From the NCBI RefSeq assembly GCF_031877795.1, contig NC_133931.1, positions 133,834,621-133,898,620 of the forward strand: a stretch of 64,000 nt of DNA, given 5' to 3'. The first letter of the stretch is position 1; each line of letters begins with the position of its first letter. The notes beneath the pieces were generated by a model. The model was not told the origin of the DNA. It worked only from the letters and a program-made list of their open reading frames with translations, and did no database searches. This document shows, piece after piece, positions 26,801 through 39,934 of this stretch. A program made the translations under genes and the position numbers. Source of the stretch: Strix aluco (lineage: Eukaryota > Chordata > Aves > Strigiformes > Strigidae).

Positions 26801-29800
26801 AATGTATATATTTTACAATACTGTCAAATATATAATCACTTGGTATTTTTTCTCACAGGGTCCAGTCTTTATTCACTTCAGATAGCCAACTGTCACCATT
26901 CACTTCTCTGCGTCTGCTTCTCGACCCTTACCCCCATCCTCCACCCAAATTCATCTTTCCTTTTGTCCATAAGTCCCTTAATCTTCTGCTGACTCCTTAG
27001 TGTGCCTTTGCCGCAATTAGCCTGCCTCTTTAAACCTGCCTCCCACATGTCAGTGGTGCACAGATCGCAAAGACTAATGCTGCAGGAGGTTAAGACCTTC
27101 ACGGGGACATCAGTACAAACACCAATATGATGGCTACAAAATGTCCATTTATTAAACTGTGTATCTTACCTATATACATTCGCCAAGCATCTCCTTTGTG
27201 GGTGTGCCCTTAGTGTTACAAGCCTATCCATCACCTTACCTCGTAACAAGGGAGGGCTACAGCTATTCCTTCCGTACATCAAGAGATCTTCCGAATGCCA
27301 CTCCCTACATGCCGTGGCAAAGAAATTGTGGGGAAATTGTTTCTAATCTTCTAAGAAGTTTCTATGGGACAAGGGGGAAATGAAGGATTTCAAAAGCTTT
27401 GTAATTTTTCCTGATTCCAAAGACAGTAGAAAGCATGGTTTTGACTTTACAGTCAGCTTCTCCTCTCAGTTCCCCTGTTTTGGGTTCTCCTCCAAAGTGA
27501 AGAAAAATTAAAGCTTCTAACCAAATGATTCTCAGATATTTTTAAATGAGATAGTCAACATATGGTATCCTAAATTGCATAAAGATTAATGAAGGTCAAA
27601 GTAATGGAAACAAGTTGTTATACTGGTAAATATTGCAGAACTGTCACTGTAGGCTACCCTGGCCTATCAGCAGTAACACTCCCAGTGTCTCCCAGCAGTG
27701 TAACAGTGGGGACCTGGGTGCTTTCCCCTGGCTTGCAGGACTGTTTGGCTCAGCAAATGTTCCACTGCTGTAAGGCAGTTTATTTTGAATGTTTCACCAG
27801 ATGGGATTTCTACCACTTTCCTGGAGAGAGTATGCTTTAGTCTTAGAAATCATGAATATTCAAGCTGAAATCTGCCCAGATACTTTTTCAAGGCCATATA
27901 TCTGGGCCATATATCAAAGTCTTTTTGTCTACATGCACTTCAGTTACATGTTTTTTCTTGCCTTATTCTCAACATACACTGAGTATCTGAATGTGCTGGA
28001 ATTTAATTCTGTTCTTATTTCACCTCATTATGACATTCACATTCCTTCAAATCTTCCTTTCAAAAGAATTTTGTTCAGCTGTTTTCAGCTCAGGACTCTT
28101 TCAATCATGCTATTGGTGGACAGGCATGTTTCAGGCACTTACCTGTGCACTAAACTACCCCTGCTGCCTGAAGAAAAATCATGCTCCAGGGAAAGCAAAG
28201 ACTGCCAGACACTCCTGCTTCTCACCTTTTATGAATTTATGGCAACGGCACCTGCTGCAGACCATACCTGAGATCTGCTTCTTAATTGGGCACTCTGGAA
28301 CCATTAGAAGAGCGGTGAATGCTAAGAGGCAGCATAGGTTCAAAAACAAATTGGTGGCCATCATAGAAGAAAAAGCCACCTAAATCTGCGAGATACAGTG
28401 GCTGGCGGACACCTGCTGGCCTAGGGAGTCCTGAGACAAATGATGCTTGGCTTGGTAGTGTAAATGCAAAAAAAAAGCCCTTTGGGGTGTTATGAAAAGT
28501 TTGCATTTTTTGTTGTCCTTCAAACATGAATTTCAAATTTTCCACTCATTAATCTCTTTTGATAATAAGTTGTTTTGTAAAAAGATATGTTGTACTACTA
28601 CTAAGTAATTCCTTGCTTATGCTTTCCCTATCTTCACCAGTTCTTTGTTGAATTATATTTAAAGGCACTATTTGGCTATTTACTATCACAAATGTAAGTT
28701 ATTTTGAAATAATTCTACTCTGCCCTCGAGGGAGAGAAGCCTCACAGCACATGCTTTGTTATGTCTTTGATCATATCAGATTTTGCTGTGGCTCATTGCT
28801 TTATGACATATTTTCCCTTACTCTTCTTTGTCCCCCACTGCTATCTTGCAGTGTTTTACAGTTAATTCTAGCTACTCTTTAGTTCACTCCAGGCACTTTT
28901 TTGTTCCAGTTGCTCATAATTTTACTACTTTCAGTAACTAGCCCATAGGCTTCTTTACCATGTGTGCTCAGTCAGTATTATTCTTTTTTTAGCATTATCA
29001 AGTTCTGTATCCTTACTGTAGTTTTCTAGCTCATTGGTATGTTAGGCAGACAAAATTAGTTCAACTGGTTACCCTTGTGACACATCATCTGCCATTGCAG
29101 TCCAGATAAAAACCTTGCTTATGGTAATCTATACTTTAAATATTTCATACATAAGATGTCATTGTTGATTTTTTTTCTGTCATCACATTGTTTTGCACAT
29201 AGTGCAAATTTGGTAAATTTAGGATTTTTTGTTCAGTTCTGAATTAAAAGATCCTACTAAACTAGCTTGAATTTCTCGATTAAAAATAGCAAATGTGCCC
29301 TTAAGGTAATGACAACCTTTGCTTTCATTTCTACACATTTGTCTAGTGATTTAAAGCCAGAGTCTATCTAGCTTTCAGGTTTTTCTGTTTCTTTTTAAAA
29401 TTTGATGTACCAAGAAGGGATTACTGTATCTATATTCATGTATCTTAAAAATTCATCTATCCTTTTTCTCTCATCCATCTGACCCAGAATTCTCTCTGCT
29501 GCTGCAGAGTTGTTACACTCAAAATCTTGCTTATAGGCACAGAGGAAGCACACCTTTTATATAAGTAAAGTGTATAAGTATTGTTAGCATAACTGAAAGC
29601 AAAGCAGATTAGTCCAGATCTAATTGTTTTAAAAGAATGCTAATGCAGTTAAAATTTTTATACACACATCTCCTAGTGCCCACCCCTTCTCCCAGTGTTA
29701 GGCTCACATCTCCACTGCTCCTCTGGGTGCTCAGCTTGGTGGTGTCATGCTGGTGGCAGTGGTGGGGTGTTATGATAATCGTCAGCATCTGGAGTCCTTC

Positions 29801-30483
29801 ACTTGGAGGAATATGATGTTCATGTTAATGGTTTCTTCTTTCTCACTCAACGAGCAACTTGGGGTTACTTTTATATGCTTGCCAACACCCTCTTACACCT
29901 TTGCTCTGTCTTTATTGGTCTGCAGTGCCGTATTACACCCAAATTTACTGTTTATGGTGTCTTTTACATGTTAGACACTATTTCTTTGTTTTCTTTGTTA
30001 TCCCTAAAACCAGTTCTGTCCAGCTCCAGCTCTGCATTTCTTTAAATGAACATTGGTGAGTTATAGCCAAGGGATCTCCAGTGCCAGTCTGTGCCCCTTC
30101 CTTCAACATCATGTGCTTGTGGCCCTCTTCACTGCATCCTGTCCTCACGCTCAAGGGCCCTGCTGTCACACCAGGCCTGTCTTGCTCCTTACTGTATCAT
30201 CATGTTAGAGTCATAAACACTATTCTGGACAGGATAACTGCTTGTTACAGCTCTCTGTGTAAAACTATGCTTGTACTATATCAAGACAAACAAAACAAAT
30301 TAACTGTAGACACCTGGTACCCTTCCTGCTATTCCAGCTTGTTCTCCTTTGTTAATGCTCTTCTTAGCAGCTGGTTCAGCTGGGTCAAAAGACTTCCAGG
30401 AGATGAGAGACTGAAACATAGATCTAGATAATGTGGCTGAGAGTCAAATATGTACAAAGTTGACAAGTCAAAAGGGGAAAGAT
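20851..30483. other. AT-rich intergenic sequence, no gene recognised
   Basis: The longest ORF, 27789-28271 (160 codons, plus strand), has no domain or splice context. The only structures noted are the inverted repeat at 21692-21721 and a T run at about 26040. The stretch at 23840-24190 is less AT-rich and may hide an old repeat, but I cannot name it. Confidence 0.65.
21692..21721. promoter_or_regulatory. PBX/MEIS-type inverted repeat
   Basis: Perfect 9-bp arms TTGATTGAC and GTCAATCAA are separated by a 12-bp spacer. The left arm reads on into TGATTGACAG, which is the PBX-MEIS composite site, and the right arm carries the PBX half in reverse. It lies in a stretch rich in varied, non-repetitive sequence that looks like a possible conserved element. 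Function is inferred from the motif only. Confidence 0.4.
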
Positions 30484-30507
30484 CCCCCCCCCCCCGCCCC
30501 CCGCCCC
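30484..30507 (-). repeat. C-rich tract with G-quadruplex potential on the minus strand
   Basis: Plus-strand C runs of 12, 6 and 4, separated by single G. On the minus strand this gives enough GGG tracts for an intramolecular quadruplex with short loops. Confidence 0.85.
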
Positions 30508-33500
30508 TGCAAGGCAATGGAAATATGAAGAAATGCACAGATAGTGCAAGTCTTCCACAGAGAAACTGAGAGCACAGTGAACAGATTCCCTCCCTGTCCT
30601 TAGAGATTGTATGGTAAATGGAAGATCTGGGGTTTTTTTGAAAAGCAATGAGTGAAAATCTGGAAATTTGCATGCAGTGATTTTGAGAATTATTTAAAAT
30701 AATATTTTTTCCCTCTTTGAAAGTAATTTAATGTAATTTACTTTTATTTAATTGTCCTGTGATTCTGCTGGAAAAAAAAAAAAAAACAACTCCCAATACC
30801 ACTGCATATGTGTTTTCTTCTTATATACATAGTTCAATACAGTTTATGGGGGGAATGCCCAGGATGTTTTGCAAGGTAATTGACAATTACTGAAGTAGGG
30901 CTTAAAAGCTTTAAACAATGTAAATCAAGTAATAATAAATGTTATTATAACCTATATTCTATTCTTATAATCTCTGTAGTGTTATTATAGGTATATAAAG
31001 CCTTAAATAATAGCAAAAAGCTTTATAGCTTATAAGAACTTGTTAAACATAAGGACAATTTTTAATACATGGTAGTAAGGCTTTTTGATGAGACACATGA
31101 AGTATTCTGGAGAAACACATCGTACTGCCATTACATTGATCTAAGGTGGCAGATGGAAGTCTTGTCATCTGCAGTACCACGTCATTTCAAAGAGAATGAA
31201 TTAACAGAGATGGAGTATAGTAATTTTTAATGTAAATAATGTTTTGCCCTTCTGAAAGGGCCCATTTACAATTTTGAGGCCATTAGGCTTCTGCCCTGGC
31301 TTCTTTAGCACTGTAATTCTGCAATGGGATTGGAGAGTATTTGAAATTGACAATTAACTTCTCGCTTGTGCTGCAAAGCTTCCTTTTATATTTCTGTAAA
31401 ACTGAACAAATGACTGCTACTAATGGTTTGCTCATCAACTAGTAAGTGGAGGCCATTTAAGGCAGAAATGTAGAGTTTAGCTCCAGCTGCTACTCTAATG
31501 TTGCAGAAAGCTGTTTCTGCAGTTCATTAAATTCAACTTCAGGCAGTCACAAAACTGCCAGCTAATTATTTTTTTCTTTCCTTGGCTGATCGAAAACTGG
31601 TGTCACCAATTTCCCCTCATAAAATGATGCTACAGAATTCTTCAGTCTTGGAGATTGAAGAAACAGAGCAGTGACGAAGATACCAACATAATCCTTAAAA
31701 TAACAGGTAACACTGACCCAGTGAAACTTTATTTCCTACCAGTATGTCGGACTACCTTGGGAGTCAAGCGTTCTATGGGACACTGGTTCTTTGTTAGTAA
31801 GTCACAGGGCCAGTAATAATAACTAACTGGTAGTTTATGTTTCGGGGACTAATAACCAGATGAATGCCTAACACAGCCTGTTTGAAGAGAGTGATTCCAG
31901 CAAAAATTGGTCCTTGCAGAAGTCAGTGAGGGAAAGAAGTGAGGGCCTTCGTGGCCTGGTTGGCCACCCAGAGATGCGGGTTACATGTGTTCAGCCCTCT
32001 GGCTGAAAAGGAGCAGACCTGTGTTATTCTTCAGTAGTAGGTATGTGGGGTGTTTTAGTCTCTATTATGTTGGTTCAAATCAAATTAAGTGATGAAAACT
32101 TTCATTTTGTGCAATATCAAAACTAAAAATGAGATCCAAAGCTGAAATACACATACATGGAGATTCCCCTCCTGAACTTAAGTACGGAATATTGATCTGA
32201 ACTCAGCTCTGTGTTATCACATGTATGATGTTACACATCTCTGATAATTTTTTTAAAATATACCTTATCATCTGTACTACCCATGATTTTAAGTTGTTGA
32301 TATAACCTATAGATAAAGTAACTAAAACCAGAACATCTATGTGTGTTTAGCGCAACATTCAGAAATAGTAAATGAGAATACATAACCTCCTGCCATGGGG
32401 GTGCTCAAGGGAATAGGAGTTTTGGTTGACTTCTGTGGTGATTTACTCTTCAGGGACTTCACAAATACAGAACATCTCCAAGCTAGTCCACCAAGCCTTC
32501 ATCCCAGAATTCTTGAAAAATAATAGATACTGAGGATTTTGGCTTCTGTTAATCATTGTTTATTGTCATATCACAGTCAGGTTTCCAAAGAGAGAGCTCT
32601 CTGTTCTGCTATACTTGTACACACAGACCAGACAGCCTTTGCTATGATTTTAAAATGAAAATTAACACGAAATGAGTATAACAAGGGAACAGTAGAGAAA
32701 AGTGTAAAGTAACAGCAATAGAATGGTGTGACTGAACCTGGAGTAATGTAGAATCAAGTATCTTCAAGGTTTCCAAATACATAGCTGCAGCTTTGGTTGC
32801 ATGACAAGAGGAAACAAATTATTTCAGCCTCAAATCCACATTTTAAGCATGCATATTTTTGCTTTTGATAGCATGACTTCAAATACCTGTTGTATACCAG
32901 TTATCAACCGGTAATTATTGTTGTCTAACCATGATCTTAAGAGTGAGAAGACACATCAAAAGAGAATGAAGGCTATGACAGCAATCAGTGCAAATCAGAA
33001 GTAAGGATGAAATATGGCATTTGCTTCAAGCACCAAGACACAATGGGGGCATAGGAAGAAAGTTATTAAGGGAATCAGGTTTGGAGTATGAAAACAAGAC
33101 ACAACATGTCACCCTTCCTTTGTTTTTCTGTGACAGTTTTCGTATTTTTTCTGTGACACAAGTTCTGTAAGTAAGTTTGGGAGATGTTTTTGTAGGACTT
33201 CATTAGGCAGTGCATTAAAAATAATCTCTCAATACTGGACAGTCAATAAACTGTGAATGTGCATTCACAGAACTGTTAACTAAATTCTGGTCATGGGCTC
33301 AGATTATATTGCTATTTCCATGTATGCATCTCAATGAGCAGCACTGGGAAGAATTAAAAAGCTGAGGTTTAAGTCATAGTTTGACGCATATAGGTAAGAA
33401 AGGGGTTTTGTTTTTATAATTGTTAAGGGAAGGAAAAAAATTAGACTTGTTTCAAATCCAACACTGAATTTGTGATGAAACTTTTTTTATTTGTAAGCTA

Positions 33501-33859
33501 AGCAAAACTGATCTGATATTTATTGAGCGAGAAACAAGTAATCTTCTGCCATTTTAAAGAATTATAATGACTCTATGAATGCTATCTTTGAAAATAAACA
33601 AAAACTCATTTATTTTACAATTTAATTTCAGAACATAATTCTAATAAACTTCAGGACTATGTTCTGAATACAACCCACAAAATATTTAAACATATGTGGG
33701 AGCCACCAACCCCTCACCTATAAACAGACAAGTACCAAACCTTATTTTCTCTAAAAAGACAAAAGATTTGTAAATACATAAACATAATTAAATAGGTTCA
33801 ACCCTGAACTGTTTGAAACGTGATTTCTTTGAATATGGAAACCAACAATAGCTATGATC
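30508..33859. other. Intergenic, no gene recognised; possible conserved element at 31240-31570
   Basis: AT-rich sequence. The part around 31240-31570 has a mixed composition without repeats or homopolymers, typical by eye of conserved non-coding DNA, but this cannot be shown without alignment. An A run lies at about 30771-30786. Confidence 0.6.
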
Positions 33860-34125
33860 ATGGATTATGATCCTGTGGCTAAGTTTTAGCTTCCTCACCT
33901 TGTCAAATTGATGGACATTTTCCCTTACCCAAAGGGGGCCCCAAACCAGACACAGGGCTCCTAACAGAGCCTTGTGAGGGCTGGGGGGATTAACTACCTT
34001 CTTCAAGCTCCTGCCAATGCAGCCCTGCATGCGGTTGCCTCCCTCATTGCCAGGGTCTGCAACTGAGTCATGGTGAGTATGTTGTCCACCAGGACCCCCA
34101 CCCCCACCTCCTCTTCAGCAGACCT
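33860..34125 (-). mobile_element. Degraded CR1-family relic (copy 2)
   Basis: Read on the minus strand, GTCCTGGTGGACAAC leads into ATACTCACCATGACTCAG, then GGCTGCATTGGCAGGAGCTT and GAAGAAGG, CCAGCCCTCACAAGG, and CTGGTTTGGGGCCCCC. In order these match CR1 ORF2 segments around LVDNx[13 protein letters not shown] and QFWAPQY. The reading frame is destroyed by indels and stops. The shared part with copy 1 is roughly 80% identical by eye and includes an AGNTTGAAGAAGGT string that the intact CR1 in this window lacks, suggesting one old subfamily. Confidence 0.75.
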
Positions 34126-36079
34126 GTTACCTAACCAGGCTGGGACAAGCAGGATTAGGTAGTATTCAACAGTATCAGAATATTAATACCAGAAATGGTT
34201 TATCCATCAGGCTGGAAAGGTCAACTTAAAGCACTGCCACGCTTGAATACCAGCAGATTGGTGCTAACAATCTGCCATTCTGAGACTACTGTTCATGAGG
34301 CTCAATCCTCTCCTGGTGCAAAATTATCTGATGGCAAATAGAATGAGCAATGGCATTTGTCACTGAAGGTGTGCCTCACAGTAAGCCTTGCAACCTTTCA
34401 GATCAAGCAGGACTTAGTAAAGATGCCAGTTTTCAAAAGGATGTAGGAGATGCTTCACCAGGATGTCACCACAGGACAAGCTGTGCATTGCCAGGGACAC
34501 TGCCCAAATGAAGGTAAGCAAAATGAGTCAGCTGCTCGCTCTGATGAAAAATAAATGAACAGGCAAGCAGATACTAAGACTCCTCCTGCTACAGATCCCC
34601 ACCCCCCTGAAAAAGTGCAAATTGTTTGTTCATCTGCCTGGTCATTGGCTGCTTTTGGATAGACATTCAGCTTTACTGTGTCTAAGAAAACAACCGGAAG
34701 ATTCTGAAATAAATTTTTCTGTAGCCAAATTGTGCTTTAGTGATGCCAAGCAGATCGTGAATGGCTGCTTAAGCTCACTACTGTTTCAGCAGGATAATCT
34801 TCTAGACCTAATACTGTAGGTCTTCACATTACTAAAAAGTTAAAATATTTACAAGACTTATCTAAACTTCTTGATTTACCTGTCTGTTTATCTCCTTTCA
34901 TAATACTTGTATTGGAAAATTGTATCCTCCCAGTATTTTTTAAAATAAAGAATAAATTTCCCAATCTGTAAGCCATTACTCTAGAAGCCTCACGACCAAT
35001 TGCAGTCTTTCTTTACTGAACGTGAAGACCATATGATCTTCATGAGCATACCGTAATTCTCTTCTGAAGAGTTTAAATAAGAATTTTATTTTTCTAGTCT
35101 CAAGTATCCTTTTTAACTGTTTGTAGAATTCTGCCTGTACTGAATTAAACAAACTTAAATGATCTAAAAAATTCCTCTATTAAATTGCAGGTGGGAAGAC
35201 AAGTCCAATGCTTCTGTTACTTTACTGTGGATTCCAGCAGGAGAAAATGTATGTAGGCGGTACTTCTGAAAATCCTGAAATGCCTCTAAAATCAAAGTTG
35301 TATTGTCTTAAAACTGGGTTTCAAACTTTTAAGGGTTAGCCTGGAAGAGTTACTGGGAAGGTAATAAATACTAAAATTGGACAAACCCCCATGAACTGGT
35401 GTGTAAATATATGCTGCAGAAATGGGCATGAAAAAATTGAGTTTTGGAGAGAGCAGAGATAGAATACGAGCAGTTATGAAAAAAGCGTGGAGTCACTTTT
35501 TTTCTTAGGTAATCAACAACAAATTCCTGATTCTAGAAGAAATTAGAGTGAATTTGGTAATGTTTATTCAACAACTGGGATGTAAACAACAATTTTATTG
35601 ATTACATTGGGCATGTTTGTTTATTTGGAGGAGGGGGATTTTGCTCCCTGTTCCTTCTTGTATAGGGACAGAGACAGATTCAGCTTCAGTGAAGTGAATA
35701 GATGTCTTTCAGTGAGATCTTGATGCACCCCTTATTCTCCACAAATGGCCTGTTTTTTCTGAACTAAAAATGGCAATTAAGGGACAAAATTTTAAATACC
35801 ATTGTTTTATTGCATTTATTGGACATTTATCGATTGATTAAATATGCATTGTAGACTTCTATGTCAACAAGGACTGTAGCAATGGACTTCAATAGTTACC
35901 ATAACACCAGGAAGCATTTTTCTTTCTTTTTAAAGAGAAATACCAAATTTTTAACAGGAATATGTTTGCTAATTTCTTTCAAAAAAAGAGACTATTTAAA
36001 AGGTGGTCATATTTTAGGGATCTGGCTTTTATTGTTACTCTATCCCAGCATAGTATACTACATCTATTAAAAAAAGACA
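34126..36079. other. Intergenic, between the CR1 relic and the probable THSD7A 3' end
   Basis: Several plus- and minus-strand AATAAA-like hexamers occur but no exon. The first 400 bases are somewhat less AT-rich and could contain further CR1 remnant, which I could not align. Confidence 0.6.
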
Positions 36080-39000
36080 TTAAATGATTTTGTGTTTATA
36101 TTTATTGTCAGCAATACATCAGTTATGTAGAAAATAACCCAGATGAAAATGTAAGACTTGTTACATTTTCATGTCATCTGTATTAACTGAATAAAGCTTA
36201 GTGACAATATACACAAATTTGCAGTAGTTGTACGTAAACATTTTGTGCATTAAAAAAGAAATATACATAATTTAAAAAATAAAAATGCATTACACAATGT
36301 ACAAATTAACATTAACAAAGAAAAGTAAACATTCCTCAGACAGCTGCCTCCTTGTTCTACAAAATAAATATTCAAGTAAATTAAGTTAGGCAAAATAAAC
36401 TCTTAACTTTGGGTGAGCACAATTTACATAAAGGTAAAAAGACAGATTTCTATTTCATTCAAGGTATATTTTACAGTGATTTATACACAGAATTTTTAAA
36501 TTGGTCTCTTCAGATTGTAATATTGGAAAACAAACTTTATTACATTTTGGCAGGAGGAAGGGAGTTTCAAAATTGATGCTTTATACCAAATATAAACAAG
36601 CTTGTGCAGTTGCATCAAAGTTTCAAAAAGGAACTGCTCCAGGACTCAAAGCAGACACAGTAACCTAGAAACTACAGATTTAAAAAGGAAAATACAAACC
36701 ACCACATCAACAGGAAGATGTCTACTTTGCTATTTTCTGAATGGTTTATTTGATCACTGGAAACGTTACTTTCACAAACTAACACTCTACGGTAGTGGCT
36801 GCTTTAGGCACTGGACTTGTAGAAGCACTCTCATTTTTAAAGCAAATTGCTTTTCATTCTATACTGCTAACTCAGCTATTAGTTATTTCTGTTTCAATGT
36901 TTAAGGGCTTAATCACCTTTGCAACTTTCAGCTTTACATAAAATTTCAGCCCTCCTGATAGCCTAGTATTTTTTTCTTGATAACGAGGGAAGCCATTCTG
37001 GCTTCAAATTTCCGTGCACTTTGTTTGTAAAAAAACTAATAATAAAAATGCACTCTAGATTTTAAATGCAGCACTAGTATGATGCAGATGTGCACCAGCA
37101 AAATTCACTGACCAGATATAAAATGTAATACATACTAAAATACTTGCATGGATTGCAAAGGCTAAACGTACTTAAAAAAATCTCCTATCTCTTTCTTCGG
37201 TTGTCCATTTTACATAGTAAGAAAAAGGAGATGGCATACCTTTAACTTCAAGTTATTAAATTCTTAGATTTAGGACATAAAAATCTTCAAGGCAAGAACT
37301 AGGCAACGGCTCCTGCTAAGTCCAGCCAGTATAATAAAGAAAGATGACTCATTGCCAATGAAAGAAACCCTGTTCCCTCAATTTCCTATTGGTTCAATAC
37401 TATTTGACAACACAGAATCAGACTTATAAAAGTACAGAAATCATGATTAAGCTTTATGTCTCCACATGATAGTTATCATTCTTTAAAACTTTATAAATTT
37501 TCTATGTTATTGTTTGCATGTCTGACAAAATAGGAATTAACAAGGTTTTTCTTGTTTTCTACTCAGGAATGCTGAAGTAATTAAAATCATCAAGATTTGT
37601 TTTTTCCCTATGGATCTTTACAAAGTGACGTAAGACTGAAGCCCCCAGTCCTGCAACATGTATATGAATGAACCACTGCTGTGGCAGGGGGCCATGGCAC
37701 TTTACCAGCTGCAGCCAGATTAAGGTGTAAGATGAGAAATTAAACCTGTATAAAAGATTTTTACTATTGTTCCTCTCTGCTCATTGTTCCCATTTGGGGA
37801 ACACTTACACAGTGGGAAGAAGGTCATTTTCTTGAAGCAGTAACACCACACTGGTAATATAAGTTAGCTAAGTTAAAGCAGGACCATAACCTCTCTTGAA
37901 CATTCACAAATGCACATTGGTTCCAAGAATTATTCTATATGGACCAAAGGCAGGTATTTTTAAGGACTGAAGTTACCCACTGATGTCCATGAGAGTCTTG
38001 TCATCAATTTCAGTGGATCTGGGCCAAAGTTTGCAAAGCTACAGTTTTATTCAGTGTGCAAAACCTCGTGCTTCTTGAGTAAATAGTGTGATGAGTAGGC
38101 AGAAATGGTTTAGGTTATAAAAAAGACCTGAGAACCTAATACTGAACTTTATATAACAATTATTTTTGAGAGGTTGCCTGATAAAGTTTTGTATTGCTTA
38201 GTAGTGGCACAGTCACTTATATGTTCAGGCTACACATAGAAGCCATTTGATGAGAATATCCCTTCTCAGGTCATGAATCACATCTGTAACAGGCATGTAG
38301 ATACAGTGGCAAGTCAATGAGCTTCATGTTGGAAGCATAACACTGAAAAGCCATAAACATGGAAGAGGTTAACAGTGAGTTTTTATACCACCAGAGTTTT
38401 AAAAAAAGTCATGAGTATTAAAATGGCAGAACTACCGATCTTATTGTTTACTTGCCAGTACACTCAAGAGTGTAACTGAATAATTAAGAGAGTCTATCCA
38501 ATTATCCTAATTAGAAAAGACAAGAGGGCTCTGAGTATTGCACTGTCAGCAACAGTGAAAACACTCTCACTAGCAGAAGGAAAAAAAGCAAACCCATTTT
38601 ATTTTAGTTAAACAAACAATCAGAATACCTTTTTAGACAGTAAGTATGTCACTCAGGATTACAGGGCAACCACTTTTCTTTTTCTTTTCTTTTTTTTTTC
38701 TAACAAAGTTAACAAATATAAAAAATCTAGTCATAAACAGCCTTCAAAGTACAATTAGAAACCAGCAGGACAATCTATACCAGTATAGGTAGATGGGGCA
38801 GGAAACTAGACACTTGTATTACTGCCATGATATAGACTACAAATGGCTGCTGTGACGAGGAACGGTGTGTACAGTACACGTCGTTAGCCGATTCCATCCA
38901 GTCGCAGTCCAAACCAAACGCTACTCTCTTCAGGATTCAAGACCTGTCTACTTGACACTCCTTGCACAAGTTACATCATCATCCTTTCTGAAAAGAGGCA

Positions 39001-39849
39001 GTTTCTATGGCAATACTAGTTAAGTGCATATCATGCTGCACTAATATAGTGCAAAAATTTGCCTTACATGTAGCAAAAAAGATGCAGGCAACAGTTTAGA
39101 GTTAGAGAAAGTAGAAACATATTGTAACATTTACAATGGGTATTCTTTTTCCAGACAGCAGCCGCCAGAAAATACTGAATCTGAGAATGCCTCCTTTCTG
39201 GATGTACATATGAGGCCTTTATACTTTGGAGTGATAACAGGACAGAATTTTGCAAGTGAGTCATTGCCCTCTGAAATGCAGGTTAACACAAGTTATCATC
39301 AACTGGTAAACTGTTGAACTTGCTCAGTGGGTTAATCCCTGTTAAAAGTTAATATTGTACTAAGCATTAAAATGCTCTTTAACAAGTATATAATCTGATA
39401 GAGTAATACATATGGTTCAACTGAGTATATATGTTATGCTTGAATATAAAGAGTCATAGACAGCTTGGTACAAACTCTTCATGCGCACTGATTATACTTG
39501 GTTAATGATGCAGGGCCTTCCAACTGTTATTACTACGTCAGCTACAGTATTCTGGAGACAGAAGTGGTGCTTATAGTTTGTAAGATTGAGGAAAGACCAC
39601 AAATCTCCAACTGCAGTGTCTGTTAATGTGATTCTGCCAGACTTCTCAGTGCTGATGGTCTAAAATAAAACAATAATACCTTGAATATCCGTAGGCATTA
39701 TGAAATCCATCCTTTATCTATGGTGCAGTTACAAAAAAGAAAAAGTCAAAACACTTAATCCACTCTATAGAAAATCCCTGTGGCTTTGGATACCTTCTGA
39801 TTTCAATCCATTAATTTAGACTCCATTTGTCACCATGAGAAGTTATATT
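36080..39849 (-). other. THSD7A: Probable THSD7A 3' UTR (about 3.8 kb)
   Basis: This AT-rich sequence follows the TAA directly, with no splice needed. Several AATAAA hexamers occur on the minus strand (38598-38603, 38046-38051, 36745-36750, 36536-36541, 36101-36106). The last is followed by a T-rich run suited to cleavage. A UTR of roughly this size fits my recollection of a long 3' UTR in mammalian THSD7A. The lower boundary is inferred, and earlier sites may also be used. Plus-strand ORFs here, such as 36602-36904, show no recognisable domain and are treated as chance. Confidence 0.5.
36101..36106 (-). promoter_or_regulatory. Candidate distal poly(A) signal AATAAA for THSD7A
   Basis: The hexamer reads AATAAA on the minus strand. 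About 20-40 bases further on in the same sense there is a GTCTTTTTTT run, a plausible U/GU-rich downstream element. It was chosen because it closes the block treated as UTR; other hexamers upstream cannot be excluded. Confidence 0.35.
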
Positions 39850-39934
39850 TTACATATCTGCATCTCCATCATAAGCCAAGGTTAAAGGTTTCAGTCGGTT
39901 GTTCTGCCTTCTCTGGGGCTTCTTTGGCTTTTTG
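39850..39934 (-). CDS. THSD7A: THSD7A terminal coding exon: cytoplasmic tail and stop
   Basis: The coding part is 85 nt, after a TTGTTTCAG acceptor. It completes the Cys codon, encodes [20 protein letters not shown] followed by YDGDADM, and stops with TAA at 39850-39852. The tail is strongly basic near the membrane and acidic at the end. The coding exon continues directly into the 3' UTR. Confidence 0.97.

Noticed and set aside
27789..28271. 160-codon plus-strand ORF, the longest outside repeats and THSD7A
   Set aside because: No domain or signal consistent with a known family, no splice context, hydrophobic content typical of AT-rich chance frames, and a second overlapping ORF of similar length in another frame.
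1..36079. Search for exons of a neighbouring gene such as PHF14, expected downstream of THSD7A from mammalian gene order
   Set aside because: No ORF with flanking splice sites or PHD-finger-type cysteine/histidine pattern was found; the neighbour probably lies outside the window.
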